DNA from: Primulina eburnea
Taxonomy: Eukaryota > Streptophyta > Magnoliopsida > Lamiales > Gesneriaceae
DNA length: 64,000 nucleotides
Direction: 5' to 3'
Assembly: GCF_022965805.1 (NCBI RefSeq)
Contig: NW_027331330.1
Coordinates: 1-64,000 of the forward strand
The notes below the pieces were generated by a model. It was given only the letters and a program-made list of their open reading frames with translations. It did no database searches and was not told where the DNA came from. Of the stretch, positions 25,054 to 35,513 are shown piece by piece; within the stretch, counting starts at the first letter, position 1, and the number at the start of each line of letters is the position of its first letter. Position numbers and translations under genes: made by a program.

Positions 25054-25643
25054 TGTAATGCCCGGTTACTCGTACAAATGATTATAACGTGTTTATGTCG
25101 TTTATTTTGTAGTTAATTACCTCATTAGGTTTCACGTGATGAATGAAGTATCAATATTGAGATTGAACATGACTCTTATATTGTTCATGGTGTATTGAGA
25201 ATGAATATATGTCAAAGTAGTGATAGTAAGATGGGTACATAGAAATAGTGTAATGGAAGTTGTGGGAAATTAGATGTAAATATGGTAGTTCGTACGGGTT
25301 TTAGCATAATGATTTGAATATTGATCCAAATTGAGTGAGGCCATAACCATTAGAAAGCTAAGATATAATGCTACAACTTTCAAGTTTTGAGTTTTGTCCA
25401 AATCATTGTGGAAGACAAGCCAAAAGCGCCCCGAAGTGCGTCGTGTATACCGTCATTCCTTCACTGACACATGTTAGGAGAATGGGCATAACTTTTTACT
25501 CAGACCTCCAAATGACCTGAAATTTGGAGAGCTTAAAGCCAAGACATAGGGCTACAACTTTGTAGTTTACAACTTTTCCAGATTATGAAGGGAAGAGCCG
25601 TTTCTGGAGCGATTTCTGATGAATCAGTGTGCAGAGCCGAAAC

Positions 25644-25826
25644 TGGCTCGCCCTAGCGGTCAAAAATGTCCGCCCTAGCGAGCCTGTGCAGGAATAAAAT
25701 GTATAGGGCCGAAACTTTCTCGCCCTAGCGGTCAAAAGTGTCCGCCCTAGCGAACCTGTGCAGAAATAAATGTGTAGGACCGAGATTACTCGCCCTAGCG
25801 GTAAAAAGCGTCCGCCCTAGCGAACC
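25644..25826 (+). promoter_or_regulatory. GC-rich mini-repeats in the B 5' LTR
   Basis: Three copies of a block with CTCGCCCTAGCGGT followed by GTCCGCCCTAGCGA, spaced about 60 bp and ending just before TATAAAA. It is the counterpart of the A motif, with T for G in the core (CCCTAGCG against CCCGAGCG). Confidence 0.6.
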
Positions 25827-25831
25827 TGCTG

Positions 25832-25838
25832 TATAAAA
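25832..25838 (+). promoter_or_regulatory. Probable TATA box of the B 5' LTR promoter
   Basis: TATAAAA in the context ctgtataaaaagat, downstream of the GC-rich block. This is the copy that would drive genomic RNA of element B. Confidence 0.65.
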
Positions 25839-27102
25839 AGATAAGTATCGGGTTTTCTAAGCACTTTCCACCATCCTCAACCTCTCTAACAGCATAAACT
25901 CGAAACAAAACCTAGAGAATTTCTTCCAAATGCTTTCTTCTTCATTCCTTTCATAGAATTGAAGTTAGAACTTTGTTCTTCATCCCAAGAGCTTCCTAAA
26001 GGTGTAAGTTTTCATCTCTTTTGATTATTATAAAGGTAGAGGAGCAAACTTCACCTAGTATAGATATAGTGATTGAATTATTGTTATGTTTGACAGCATA
26101 GCAGCGAGAAACACCGTCTCAAACCAGTGTTCTTAAGCTTGGACTGTAAGTTGGCATGTTCTTGAAGTAATACATGAGTAATATTATGAATTTCAAATGC
26201 ATCTCATTGTCTATTGATATATGTACATTGTTAGTATGTTTATTGATGAAAACATAGCACCATATTCCATTGTTATGTATTAAATATGTAAGGAACTCAT
26301 GAATATTGATGATGGGTGCTATGTCATGAACAAGAACATGAACATGAAAAGAAAAGGATTGATTTACATGATATAGAGCTTGTTGACATCATGGGTGGTT
26401 TTAAGTCCACCAAAGCTATTGGCCAATATATGTTCATGGGGCGTGGGGTTGCCAAAGGTTGCTCCCTGACGTCCAACACAGTAGTAGCTATATAATAAAG
26501 CAAGCACGGTAGTACAGGTCAACTAATGAGGCTCAAGTACAAACATGAACATGAATATATGCTATGATATGACATGGTTTAAAGTTTCATTGTTGTCACG
26601 ACTTGATATATATGTTCCTTCGATGCATATTGATACATATAAGTGCCAACTTATTGAGTTTTATAAACTCACGTAGCTCATGTATTACAGGATCAGGTAG
26701 TGAAGATGCATAGGATGCCGGTTCACCAAGGGATGGTTGTGACGTGTCTCACCTCGACAAGAACCGGGCTTCTTATTGTATAGCTTCCGCATATGTATTA
26801 TAAGTTTTACAATGTCAGGGTTTGAAACACGTTTTACAATGTTTATGTCTATGGGTAGAATGAAGCAGAATACGTTTGTGTAGATGAAATATGTTTATAT
26901 ATATATATGAATGTTGTTGTTTATATAGTATTGCTTGAGTTTTAGTTTAAACAAAATGTAGGGACATCATGCCAAAATTTTTATAAACCCTCAAATGGAT
27001 GTTCCCTTGTTGGAGTTTCTTTATACTATAGTTATATCATTCAAACCCTATTTTGATTATAGTGATCATGCTAAGTATAGAGTAAGGGTGTGACAATTTA
27101 AA

Positions 27103-27114
27103 TGGTATCAGAGC
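27103..27114 (+). other. Primer binding site of element B
   Basis: TGGTATCAGAGC, seven bases after the LTR end, complementary to the 3' end of initiator tRNA-Met. The 130 bp of leader that follow match A's leader closely and hold no other feature. Confidence 0.9.
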
Positions 27115-27246
27115 CCACGGTTCTTCGACAGGGAAGACACTGCACTTCATCTACATGGAGAACTCGGCAAGTAAGTATCTTTGTATCTCATAGTTATGCT
27201 AAGTTATGTGTCTATGTATCCTACATGTAGGTTAAGATAAGCAACG

Positions 27247-30200
27247 ATGCCACCGAAACGTAAAGTACATGAAGGAGAGTCATCTAAGGGCAAGGCCCCA
27301 GTAGTCGAAGGTGAGGGCAGTGCACCACGACCGATAGATGACTTCGCGCAATTACTCCAACAACAAGCAAAAGTCCATGGTGAACAAATCCAGCAGCTAC
27401 TGGAGATGCAACGGACTACTCATGAACAGGCACAAGCTCAAGCCATAGTACACAGACATGTGCCTGTTCAAACAGACGTATATGATCGTTTTAGACGTTT
27501 GAATCCTCCGGAATTCATGGGAAGCACCGATCCAGCAGTAGCAGAAGAGTGGATTAAGTCCTTGGAGTCCATCTTCTCCTACCTTCATATGGATGATGCT
27601 GACCAAGTGACTTGTGCCATCTTTCTCTTAACAAAACATGCAAGAATATGGTGGGAAAGTGCAAAAGTGGCATTACCGGTTGGACCACTGACATGGGGAA
27701 CTTTCAAAACCGTGTTTTACAACAAGTATTTCAGTAAAGACGTACGAGCTAAGAAAGCCAGCGACTTCCTTAACCTGAAGCAAGGAACTATGGCAATGAC
27801 AGAATACATACAACAATTTGAGGCCGGAGTCCAATATGTACCATATATTGCACAGGATGACACAAGTAAGGGCGAACACTTCATGCGAGGACTTCGCTCT
27901 GAAATTAAAAGAGATGTACGAATGTCCAAAGTTGCTACGTATGGAGAGATAGTGGAAAGAGCACTTATGGCGGAGCAGGATGAACATGACATTGACATAG
28001 ACAGGCAACAACGAAGGCAGCAATACTTCCAAAGGAGCCAAGCAACAGGACAAGGCAAGAAGACCGATAGTAAAGGTACCAAACCCGAAGAATCCCGTGG
28101 TAAGGGTCCCCCTCCACGTAAAGAACAGGACATACCACCTTGTCCTAAATGTGGAAAACTCCATGGCGGGGAGTGTATGCAGGGTTCTAATGTCTGTTAT
28201 CGTTGCAAAAAGCCAGGGCATCTCGCCAAGAATTGTCCAGGGAGTTCTGATAAAGTACAGGGACGCCTTTTCTCGATGACCAAAGAGGAAGTGGATGCAG
28301 ATACATCGATGATTACTGGTATGTTCTTGATTTCTGGTATCACTGCTATTGTTTTACTAGATTCAGGAGCCACGCATTCCTTTATTTCGGAATCATTTGT
28401 AAAGAGACTGGGCATTACAGCAAGTACAATAGAGACACAACTCGCCATAGCCTTACCTTCCGGGAAAGAATTACAGACAGATCAGATTGTACGAGGATGT
28501 CCAATATATGTCAAGGGTCATCAGATGTATGCTGAATTGATTGTTTTGAAAATGACCGATTTTGATGTGATATTGGGAATGGATTGGCTCTCGATGTATA
28601 GAGTTATTATTGACTGTGGTCTAAAGATGATCAAGTTTGCACCAGTAGGAGCTGAACCATTCACAGTAGCGAGTGCAGGTATATCCTTACCTCTTCGGAT
28701 AATCTCTTGTATGAAAGCTTGTAAATTATTACAGAAGGGGTGTCAAGGATATTTAGCATCTGTTTTAGTTAGTGATCCACCTGTTCGTGAATTAAAAGAT
28801 ACAGATGTTGTTTGTGAATTTCCAGAAGTATTTCCTGATGATGTAACATGCTTACCCCCAGATAGAGAGATCGAATTTGTAATTGATGTTGTGGCAGGAA
28901 CTCATCCGATCTCAAAAGCTCCTTATCGACTAGCTCCTACAGAAATGAAAGAATTGAAAGAACAGTTACAGGAGTTGCTTGATAAAGGGTTTATTAGACC
29001 GAGCTTTTCACCGTGGGGTGCACCTGTTTTGTTTGTGAAAAAGAAAGACGGTACTCTTCGTTTGTGTATTGATTATCGGGAGTTGAACAAAGTGACGATT
29101 AAAAACAAGTATCCACTCCCCAGAATTGATGATTTGTTTGATCAATTACAAGGAGCCGCCATCTTTTCGAAGATTGATTTACGATCAGGCTATCATCAAT
29201 TAAAAGTGAAGTCAGATGATATTTCTAAGACTGCCTTCCGAACCAGGTACGGGCATTATGAATTTCTTGTAATGCCATTTGGACTATCAAATGCACCAGC
29301 TGCTTTCATGGATTTAATGAACAGAATTTTCAAGCCATTTCTAGACAAGTTCGTGATTGTGTTTATAGATGATATTCTCATCTACTCACGAACTGTAGAG
29401 GAGCATCGAGAACATTTGCAATTAGTTTTGCAAACTTTGAAAGATAAACATTTGTATGCCAAATGGAAGAAATGTGAATTTTGGCTTGAACAAGTATCAT
29501 TCTTAGGCCATATTATCTCAAAAGAAGGCATATCAGTGGATCCAAGCAAGATTGAAGCTGTTAATAACTGGCTACGACCTACCACTGTGACCGAGGTACG
29601 TAGTTTCCTTGGGCTAGCTGGTTATTACCGTCGGTTTATAGCGGGATTTTCTAAGATAGCATTACCTTTGACTGCTTTAACTCGAAAGAATGTGAAATTT
29701 GGGTGGGACGAAGCATGTGATCGCAGTTTCCAAGAGTTAAAGGCAAAATTGACATCAGCACCAGTCCTTGCTATACCAGAAGGAATAGGAGATTTTGTGG
29801 TATACAGTGATGCTTCGAAACAAGGTTTAGGAGCAGTTTTAATGCAGCACGGGAAGGTAATTGCTTATGCTTCAAGGCAATTAAAGGAATATGAAAAGAA
29901 CTATCCCACACATGATTTAGAACTGGCAGCAGTGGTATTTGCATTGAAAATATGGCGCCATTATCTGTATGGTGAACGGTGTGAAATTTACACAGACCAC
30001 AAGAGTCTGAAATACTTATTCACGCAAAAAGAATTGAATATGAGACAACGACGTTGGTTGGAATTGGTGAAGGATTACGATTGTGTTATTAATTATCATC
30101 CAGGTAAAGCCAATGTTGTTGCAGATGCGTTAAGTCGAAAGTCCAGTTCTATTGCTGCAATGCAAGTACAAGAGCAGATTTTTTGGGATTTGCAGAACTT

Positions 30201-31719
30201 GAAGCTTGATGTTATTCCAAAGGAAGCTGCAATTCAGTTAACATCTCTCAAGGTTCGACCAACACTTGCAGATAGAATCAAGGCCGAACAAAGTATAGAC
30301 AGTGAATTACAACAATTGAGGCAGCGAGATGAAGCAAAAGGACATTCGAACTTTGAATTGAATGAGAAAGGAATTTGGACATATCGTAATAGATTGTGTG
30401 TGCCAAAGCAAGGAACAATCAGAACTGATATTCTTATTGATGCTCATGCTACTCCATATTCGATCCATCCAGGAGGCACGAAAATGTACAAGGATTTGAA
30501 ACCATTATTTTGGTGGCCAGGTATGAAAAAGGACATTGCTCAATTTGTTGCACAATGTCTAACTTGTCAACAGGTCAAGGCTGAACATCAAAGACCAGCA
30601 GGACTTCTGAAACCGCTACCCATTCCTGAGTGGAAATGGGAACATATCACAATGGATTTCATCCTTGGTCTGCCAAGAACACAAAGAGGATTCAATGCTA
30701 TATGGGTTATTGTCGATCGACTTACAAAATCAGCTCACTTTCTTCCGGTGAAGACCACATACACGATGAATCAATATGCTGAAGAATACATCAAGGAGAT
30801 AGTGAGGCTTCATGGCATACCAGTGTCCATTGTATCTGATAGAGATCCAAAATTTACATCAGCATTTTGGAAGAGTTTGCATCATGCTATGGGAACTCGA
30901 TTGTCATTCAGCACAGCATTCCACCCTCAAACTGATGGACAATCAGAACGAGTGAATCAGATCTTAGAAGATATGTTGAGGGCATGTACTATTGACTTCC
31001 CAGGCAGTTGGGACAGTAAACTACCGTTGGCTGAGTTTACATATAATAATAGCTATCAGTCAAGCATTGGAATGGCACCATATACTGCATTATATGGTAG
31101 AAAATGTCGATCTCCAGTACATTGGGATGAAATAGGAGAAAGGAAATTATTAGGCCCTGAATTGGTACAACAGACAGCTGAATTGGTAACCAAGATCAGA
31201 GAAAGAATGCACACTGCCCAGAGTCGACAAAAAAGCTATGCTGATGTGCGACGTCGTCGATTGGAATTTCAGATTGGTGACCATGTATTTGTAAAGATAT
31301 CACCATTGAAGGGCATTTTGCGTTTTGGTAAGAAGGGAAAATTGAGTCCAAGATATATCGGTCCATTCGAAATCTTAGAAAGAATAGGAGACAGAGCCTA
31401 CCGAGTTGCTTTACCTCCGAACTTGTCAAATGTTCACAATGTGTTTCACGTTTCCTTGCTACGAAAATATTTGGCCAATCCTTCTCACGTTCTTCATTAC
31501 GAACCATTGGAGCTTGCATCGAATCTCTCGTATGAAGAACGACCAGTCCAAATCCTCGATAGGAAATCAAAAGTATTACGAGGCAAGGAAATACCCTTGG
31601 TGAAACTGTTATGGCGAAATCATGCAATCGAAGAAGCAACTTGGGAGCGAGAAGACGAGATTCAACAGAGATATCCCGAACTATATGGTACGTCAAATTT
31701 CGAGGACGAAATTCTTTGA
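27247..31719 (+). CDS. gag-pol: Intact Gag-Pol polyprotein of element B (1490 aa)
   Basis: One uninterrupted frame encodes the structural protein and all enzymes needed to copy and insert the element. Gag fills about residues 1-335, with a CCHC knuckle at C317, C320, H325 and C330, and a Cys/His cluster [12 protein letters not shown] just before it. Protease has the Asp of DSGATHSF at 372. RT has YRELNKVT and the catalytic pair D708-D709 in FIDDILIY. RNase H has D855 in YSDASK. Integrase has an HHCC finger starting near H1067 and ending CLTCQQ, then catalytic D1137, D1198 and E1234 at D(35)E spacing. A GPF module (GPFEIL) lies near 1372, and a chromodomain-like tail with EEATWE near 1470. The start is the MPPKRK methionine shared with A, C and E. 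No frameshift separates gag from pol. All catalytic residues checked are present, so it may be active. Confidence 0.96.
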   Translation: MPPKRKVHEGESSKGKAPVVEGEGSAPRPIDDFAQLLQQQAKVHGEQIQQLLEMQRTTHEQAQAQAIVHRHVPVQTDVYDRFRRLNPPEFMGSTDPAVAEEWIKSLESIFSYLHMDDADQVTCAIFLLTKHARIWWESAKVALPVGPLTWGTFKTVFYNKYFSKDVRAKKASDFLNLKQGTMAMTEYIQQFEAGVQYVPYIAQDDTSKGEHFMRGLRSEIKRDVRMSKVATYGEIVERALMAEQDEHDIDIDRQQRRQQYFQRSQATGQGKKTDSKGTKPEESRGKGPPPRKEQDIPPCPKCGKLHGGECMQGSNVCYRCKKPGHLAKNCPGSSDKVQGRLFSMTKEEVDADTSMITGMFLISGITAIVLLDSGATHSFISESFVKRLGITASTIETQLAIALPSGKELQTDQIVRGCPIYVKGHQMYAELIVLKMTDFDVILGMDWLSMYRVIIDCGLKMIKFAPVGAEPFTVASAGISLPLRIISCMKACKLLQKGCQGYLASVLVSDPPVRELKDTDVVCEFPEVFPDDVTCLPPDREIEFVIDVVAGTHPISKAPYRLAPTEMKELKEQLQELLDKGFIRPSFSPWGAPVLFVKKKDGTLRLCIDYRELNKVTIKNKYPLPRIDDLFDQLQGAAIFSKIDLRSGYHQLKVKSDDISKTAFRTRYGHYEFLVMPFGLSNAPAAFMDLMNRIFKPFLDKFVIVFIDDILIYSRTVEEHREHLQLVLQTLKDKHLYAKWKKCEFWLEQVSFLGHIISKEGISVDPSKIEAVNNWLRPTTVTEVRSFLGLAGYYRRFIAGFSKIALPLTALTRKNVKFGWDEACDRSFQELKAKLTSAPVLAIPEGIGDFVVYSDASKQGLGAVLMQHGKVIAYASRQLKEYEKNYPTHDLELAAVVFALKIWRHYLYGERCEIYTDHKSLKYLFTQKELNMRQRRWLELVKDYDCVINYHPGKANVVADALSRKSSSIAAMQVQEQIFWDLQNLKLDVIPKEAAIQLTSLKVRPTLADRIKAEQSIDSELQQLRQRDEAKGHSNFELNEKGIWTYRNRLCVPKQGTIRTDILIDAHATPYSIHPGGTKMYKDLKPLFWWPGMKKDIAQFVAQCLTCQQVKAEHQRPAGLLKPLPIPEWKWEHITMDFILGLPRTQRGFNAIWVIVDRLTKSAHFLPVKTTYTMNQYAEEYIKEIVRLHGIPVSIVSDRDPKFTSAFWKSLHHAMGTRLSFSTAFHPQTDGQSERVNQILEDMLRACTIDFPGSWDSKLPLAEFTYNNSYQSSIGMAPYTALYGRKCRSPVHWDEIGERKLLGPELVQQTAELVTKIRERMHTAQSRQKSYADVRRRRLEFQIGDHVFVKISPLKGILRFGKKGKLSPRYIGPFEILERIGDRAYRVALPPNLSNVHNVFHVSLLRKYLANPSHVLHYEPLELASNLSYEERPVQILDRKSKVLRGKEIPLVKLLWRNHAIEEATWEREDEIQQRYPELYGTSNFEDEIL

Positions 31720-31732
31720 AGGAGGGGAGAAT
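31720..31732 (+). other. Polypurine tract of element B
   Basis: AAGGAGGGGAGAAT lies between the gag-pol stop and the TG of the 3' LTR, where the plus-strand primer is expected. Confidence 0.85.
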
Positions 31733-33777
31733 TGTAATGCCCGGTTACTCGTACAAATGATTATAACGTGTTTATGTCGTTTATTTTGTAGTTAATTACC
31801 TCATTAGGTTTCACGTGATGAATGAAGTATCAATATTGAGATTGAACATGACTCTTATATTGTTCATGGTGTATTGAGAATGAATATATGTCAAAGTAGT
31901 GATAGTAAGATGGGTACATAGAAATAGTGTAATGGAAGTTGTGGGAAATTAGATGTAAATATGGTAGTTCGTACGGGTTTTAGCATAATGATTTGAATAT
32001 TGATCCAAATTGAGTGAGGCCATAACCATTAGAAAGCTAAGATATAATGCTACAACTTTCAAGTTTTGAGTTTTGTCCAAATCATTGTGGAAGACAAGCC
32101 AAAAGCGCCCCGAAGTGCGTCGTGTATACCGTCATTCCTTCACTGACACATGTTAGGAGAATGGGCATAACTTTTTACTCAGACCTCCAAATGACCTGAA
32201 ATTTGGAGAGCTTAAAGCCAAGACATAGGGCTACAACTTTGTAGTTTACAACTTTTCCAGATTATGAAGGGAAGAGCCGTTTCTGGAGCGATTTCTGATG
32301 AATCAGTGTGCAGAGCCGAAACTGGCTCGCCCTAGCGGTCAAAAATGTCCGCCCTAGCGAGCCTGTGCAGGAATAAAATGTATAGGGCCGAAACTTGCTC
32401 GCCCTAGCGGTCAAAAGTGTCCGCCCTAGCGAACCTGTGCAGAAATAAAATGTGTAGGACCGAGATTTACTCGCCCTAGCGGTAAAAAGCGTCCGCCCGA
32501 GCGCCGCCCAGTATAAAATAGGATAAGTATCGAATTTCTGAACCATTTCTCCAGCAATTTCCTCTCCTTAGCAGCAAGAACTCGAGAGAAACTCCAATAA
32601 ATCTCTCTCCAAAGCTTCCTTCTTCATTCCTTTCAAAGTTTTGAGGTTAGAAGTTTATTCTCCATCACAAGAACATCATATAGGTGTAAGTTTTCTTCTC
32701 TTTTAGTTGTTCTACATGTAGAGGAGTGATTTTCACCTAATATATACATAGTGATGGGTTTATTGATGTATTTGACAGTATAGGAGCGAGATACATCGTC
32801 TCAAACAAGTATTCGTACGCTTGGACTGTAAGTTGGCATGTTCTTGAAGTAATACATGAGTAATATTATGAATTTCAAATGCATCTCATTGTCTATTGAT
32901 ATATGTACATTGTTAGTATGTTTATTGATGAAAACATAGCACCATATTCCATTGTTATGTATTAAATATGTAAGGAACTCATGAATATTGATGATGGGTG
33001 CTATGTCATGAACAAGAACATGAACATGAAAAGAAAAGGATTGATTTACATGATATAGAGCTTGTTGACATCATGGGTGGTTTTAAGTCCACCAAAGCTA
33101 TTGGCCAATATATGTTCATGGGGCGTGGGGTTGCCAAAGGTTGCTCCCTGACGTCCAACACAGTAGTAGCTATATAATAAAGCAAGCACGGTAGTACAGG
33201 TCAACTAATGAGGCTCAAGAACAAACATGAACATGAATATATGCTATGATATGACATGGTTTAAAGTTTCATTGTTGTCACGACTTGATATATATGTTCC
33301 TTCGATGCATATTGATACATATAAGTGCCAACTTATTGAGTTTTATAAACTCACGTAGCTCATGTATTACAGGATCAGGTAGTGAAGATGCATAGGATGC
33401 CGGTTCACCAAGGGATGGTTGTGACGTGTCTCACCTCGACAAGAACCGGGCTTCTTATTGTATAGCTTCCGCATATGTATTATAAGTTTTACAATGTCAG
33501 GGTTTGAAACACGTTTTACAATGTTTATGTCTATGGGTAGAATGAAGCAGAATACGTTTGTGTAGATGAAATATGTTTATATATATATATGAATGTTGTT
33601 GTTTATATAGTATTGCTTGAGTTTTAGTTTAAACAAAATGTAGGGACGGCATGCCAAAATTTTTATAAACCCTCAAATGGATGTTCCCTTGTTGGAGTTT
33701 CTTTATACTATAGTTATATCATTCAAACCCTATTTTGATTATAGTGATTATGCTAAGTATAGAGTAAGGGTGTGACA
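31733..33777 (+). repeat. 3' LTR of element B (with a mosaic tract)
   Basis: Starts TGTAATGCCCGG and ends GTGTGACA, about 2.05 kb. It is near-identical to the 5' LTR on both sides of 32499-32820, where it instead resembles the LTR of A. Confidence 0.95.
32499..32820 (+). other. Mosaic (gene-conversion-like) tract in the B 3' LTR
   Basis: At 32499 the sequence switches from the B form (cgccctagcgaacctg) to the A form (cgcccgagcgccgcccag), followed by TATAAAATAGG as in A. It keeps A-like sequence through the leader region ending near cagtataggagcgag, then returns to the B form by about 32820. The B 5' LTR lacks this change. It is not identical to A's own LTR, so the donor was probably another A-like copy. 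The tract covers the TATA box (32512-32518) and the presumed transcription start. Confidence 0.8.
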
Positions 33778-33864
33778 AAACTACCATTAGCTGAGTTTAC
33801 ATATAACAATAGCTATCAGTCAAGCATTGGAATGGCACCATATACTGCATTATATGGTAGAAAA
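33778..33864 (+). pseudogene. Continuation of A integrase between elements B and C
   Basis: Begins with the target duplication aaact and continues A's integrase: codons for [17 protein letters not shown] and on to ALYGRK match B residues from about 1258. It stops at agaaaa where C's LTR begins. The expected following codons (CRSPVHW in B) and A's 3' LTR are absent from the window. Confidence 0.92.
33860..33864. other. Left target site of element C (gaaaa)
   Basis: The five bases before the TG of C's 5' LTR, inside A's integrase. The expected second copy after C's 3' LTR (position 41495) is missing: tttag is found there. Confidence 0.7.
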
Positions 33865-35377
33865 TGTAATAGCCGAGCCCGGTGTACGGTACGATTTAAG
33901 TTTCGTTTGTTATTTGGGATATTTGATTAGATGTTCAGAGTTGTATTTTTGGGCTATAGTATTGTTAGTTTTATTGTCTTGAGGTATTAGATGATGTTGG
34001 TTGTTCGTTTCAGCGTTTCGGTTTGATTTTTTTGTTGCATGGGAATAGTGTTTTGCCGTGAGCTCACCGCACCCGCGGCGTTGTAGTGACCGCCCCCGCG
34101 GTGGAGACCGCACCCGCGCTGTTTGCAGTGCCGCACCCGCGCTGTTCGAGTTCCAGATTTTTTTGAGATGCCGTAGCCATTGCGCACCCGCGGTCCTTGT
34201 GTTGGCGCACCCGCGGTGAAGGTATGGGCGAGATATTTAGTCGATTTTGGAGTGGTTGGCCATCACTTTTCCTTTTTCTTTCCTTCTCATTTTCGCATTT
34301 CTCTCCATTGCAAGGGTTTTTGGTCATTTCTTTCACTTCCTATCTTCGATTCAAGCGTTTGTTTGGAATTTCGACTTGAGTTCGACGTTCTCCTTGGTGC
34401 TAGGAAGCTTGGGTAAGTTTTTGGTGCGATTCTGTTAAGGTTGTAAATTAAGAGTTGTTTAGGTGGGTTGTTTATGTGGATTTATGGATTATTTAGCTTG
34501 TAATCTTGGATATTTAGTTGATATTGGTGTTATTTGTGGATTATTTGTTGTAGGTGGTGATCAAGGGCTAAGTTGAGGTGTTTGTTGTGGTTTGTAAGTG
34601 GAAATTCATTCCTTTTGCTCACATGATTTTATATGTATGTGTTTCAAAGAGTTTATTGTGTTATTCCCTTTCATTTGATCCATAGTATGTATTGTTATAT
34701 GTATTGGAGGCATTGTATGTCTCATTATTGATTAAAGGGAATACAAAGAGATATATATAGAGTTCAAAGTGATTGTTAAAACCAGAGAAGAGTTTAAATG
34801 TTTTCGGATTGATAAATACATAGTCAGAGATTGCATGCAATATTAGATGATCATCGCCCAGAGGCTTATATCCCTCAGAGTTATCGGTATTTATATCGAT
34901 TTGGGATACGAGCAACCCCAGAGCAGAGATACTATTGATATCAATCCCCAGAGCAAAAGAGAAATACCATCATATTTTATGCTATTGCTATATTATTGAT
35001 ATTCAGAGTTTACAGTTCAGAGTTGATGGTATTTATGATTTCAAAGAGATGTTTTACAGAGTTATTGTTCATTGTTATATAAGAGTTCCACTTGCTGAGA
35101 TTTATTCTCATTTCAGTTATTTTCATGTGATGCAGATCAGAGTGGTGCCTCGGGACGTTGACTGTAGATCGGGGGTCATATGCATACACCGTTGGAAGGA
35201 GGATTTTGGCATGATCATAGGAATGATGTTTTGTTTTTGTTATGTCATTTAAATGATCATGTATTTATTTTGTAAAGATATTTGATGAAATGTATTTTGA
35301 AACTCCTTCCGTATATTTTAAAGAGAAAATTTTATTTCCGCTGCGTATTTATTTTAAAAGAGGATCGGGGTGTCACA
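33865..35377 (+). repeat. 5' LTR of element C
   Basis: Starts TGTAATAGCCGAGCCCGG and ends GGGGTGTCACA, about 1.51 kb. Apart from the ends and mini-repeat block I see no other clear feature; its small ORFs occur identically in the 3' LTR and are chance. Confidence 0.93.
34066..34217 (+). promoter_or_regulatory. GC-rich mini-repeats in the C 5' LTR
   Basis: Six or so copies of a CCGCACCCGCGG-type motif, some imperfect (CCGCCCCCGCGG, CCGCACCCGCGCTG), lie 200-350 bp into the LTR. The same block is at 40185-40336 in the 3' LTR. It is palindromic in part (CCGCGG core) and CG-rich in an AT-rich LTR. Confidence 0.6.
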
Positions 35378-35382
35378 TTTAG

Positions 35383-35394
35383 TGGTATCAGAGC
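35383..35394 (+). other. Primer binding site of element C
   Basis: TGGTATCAGAGC, five bases after the LTR end, the initiator tRNA-Met primer site. The leader continues to the Gag start at 35514. Confidence 0.9.
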
Positions 35395-35513
35395 GGTGTT
35401 CTTCGGACCAATGCATATGACTTCGTCTACTTTCAACTGTCCGGGTATGTTTTCTTTGCATCTATCTATTGTTATGTATTGATTGGTATCTTGTGAGCAT
35501 TGTAGAGTAGAGG

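Larger units (their letters stand above)
25054..27095 (+). repeat. 5' LTR of element B
   Basis: Starts TGTAATGCCCGG and ends GTGTGACA, about 2.04 kb. It differs from the 3' LTR by only a handful of single-base changes outside the mosaic tract. Confidence 0.95.
25054..33777 (+). mobile_element. Element B: complete Tekay-type Ty3/gypsy retrotransposon nested in A
   Basis: Complete order: 5' LTR, primer binding site, single gag-pol ORF, polypurine tract and 3' LTR, flanked by the duplication aaact. About 8.7 kb. The LTRs agree almost base for base except for one mosaic tract in the 3' LTR (about 32499-32820). The intact ORF and near-identical LTRs suggest recent insertion and possible autonomy. 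Confidence 0.96.

Noticed and set aside
27673..28221. Long - strand ORFs opposite gag (also at 21704-22252, 35769-36113 and 51850-52458)
   Set aside because: Antisense shadows of conserved gag-pol codons with no recognisable domain; they recur wherever the sense frame is conserved.
34064..34438. Small ORFs in C and E LTRs (also near 40183-40557, 49771-50275 and 57950-58454)
   Set aside because: Present in both LTRs of each element simply because the LTRs are duplicates; composition is low complexity and there is no domain.
35383..35394. A tRNA gene at the TGGTATCAGAGC sites
   Set aside because: Only the 12-base primer complement is present, with no cloverleaf around it; it is a retrotransposon primer binding site.
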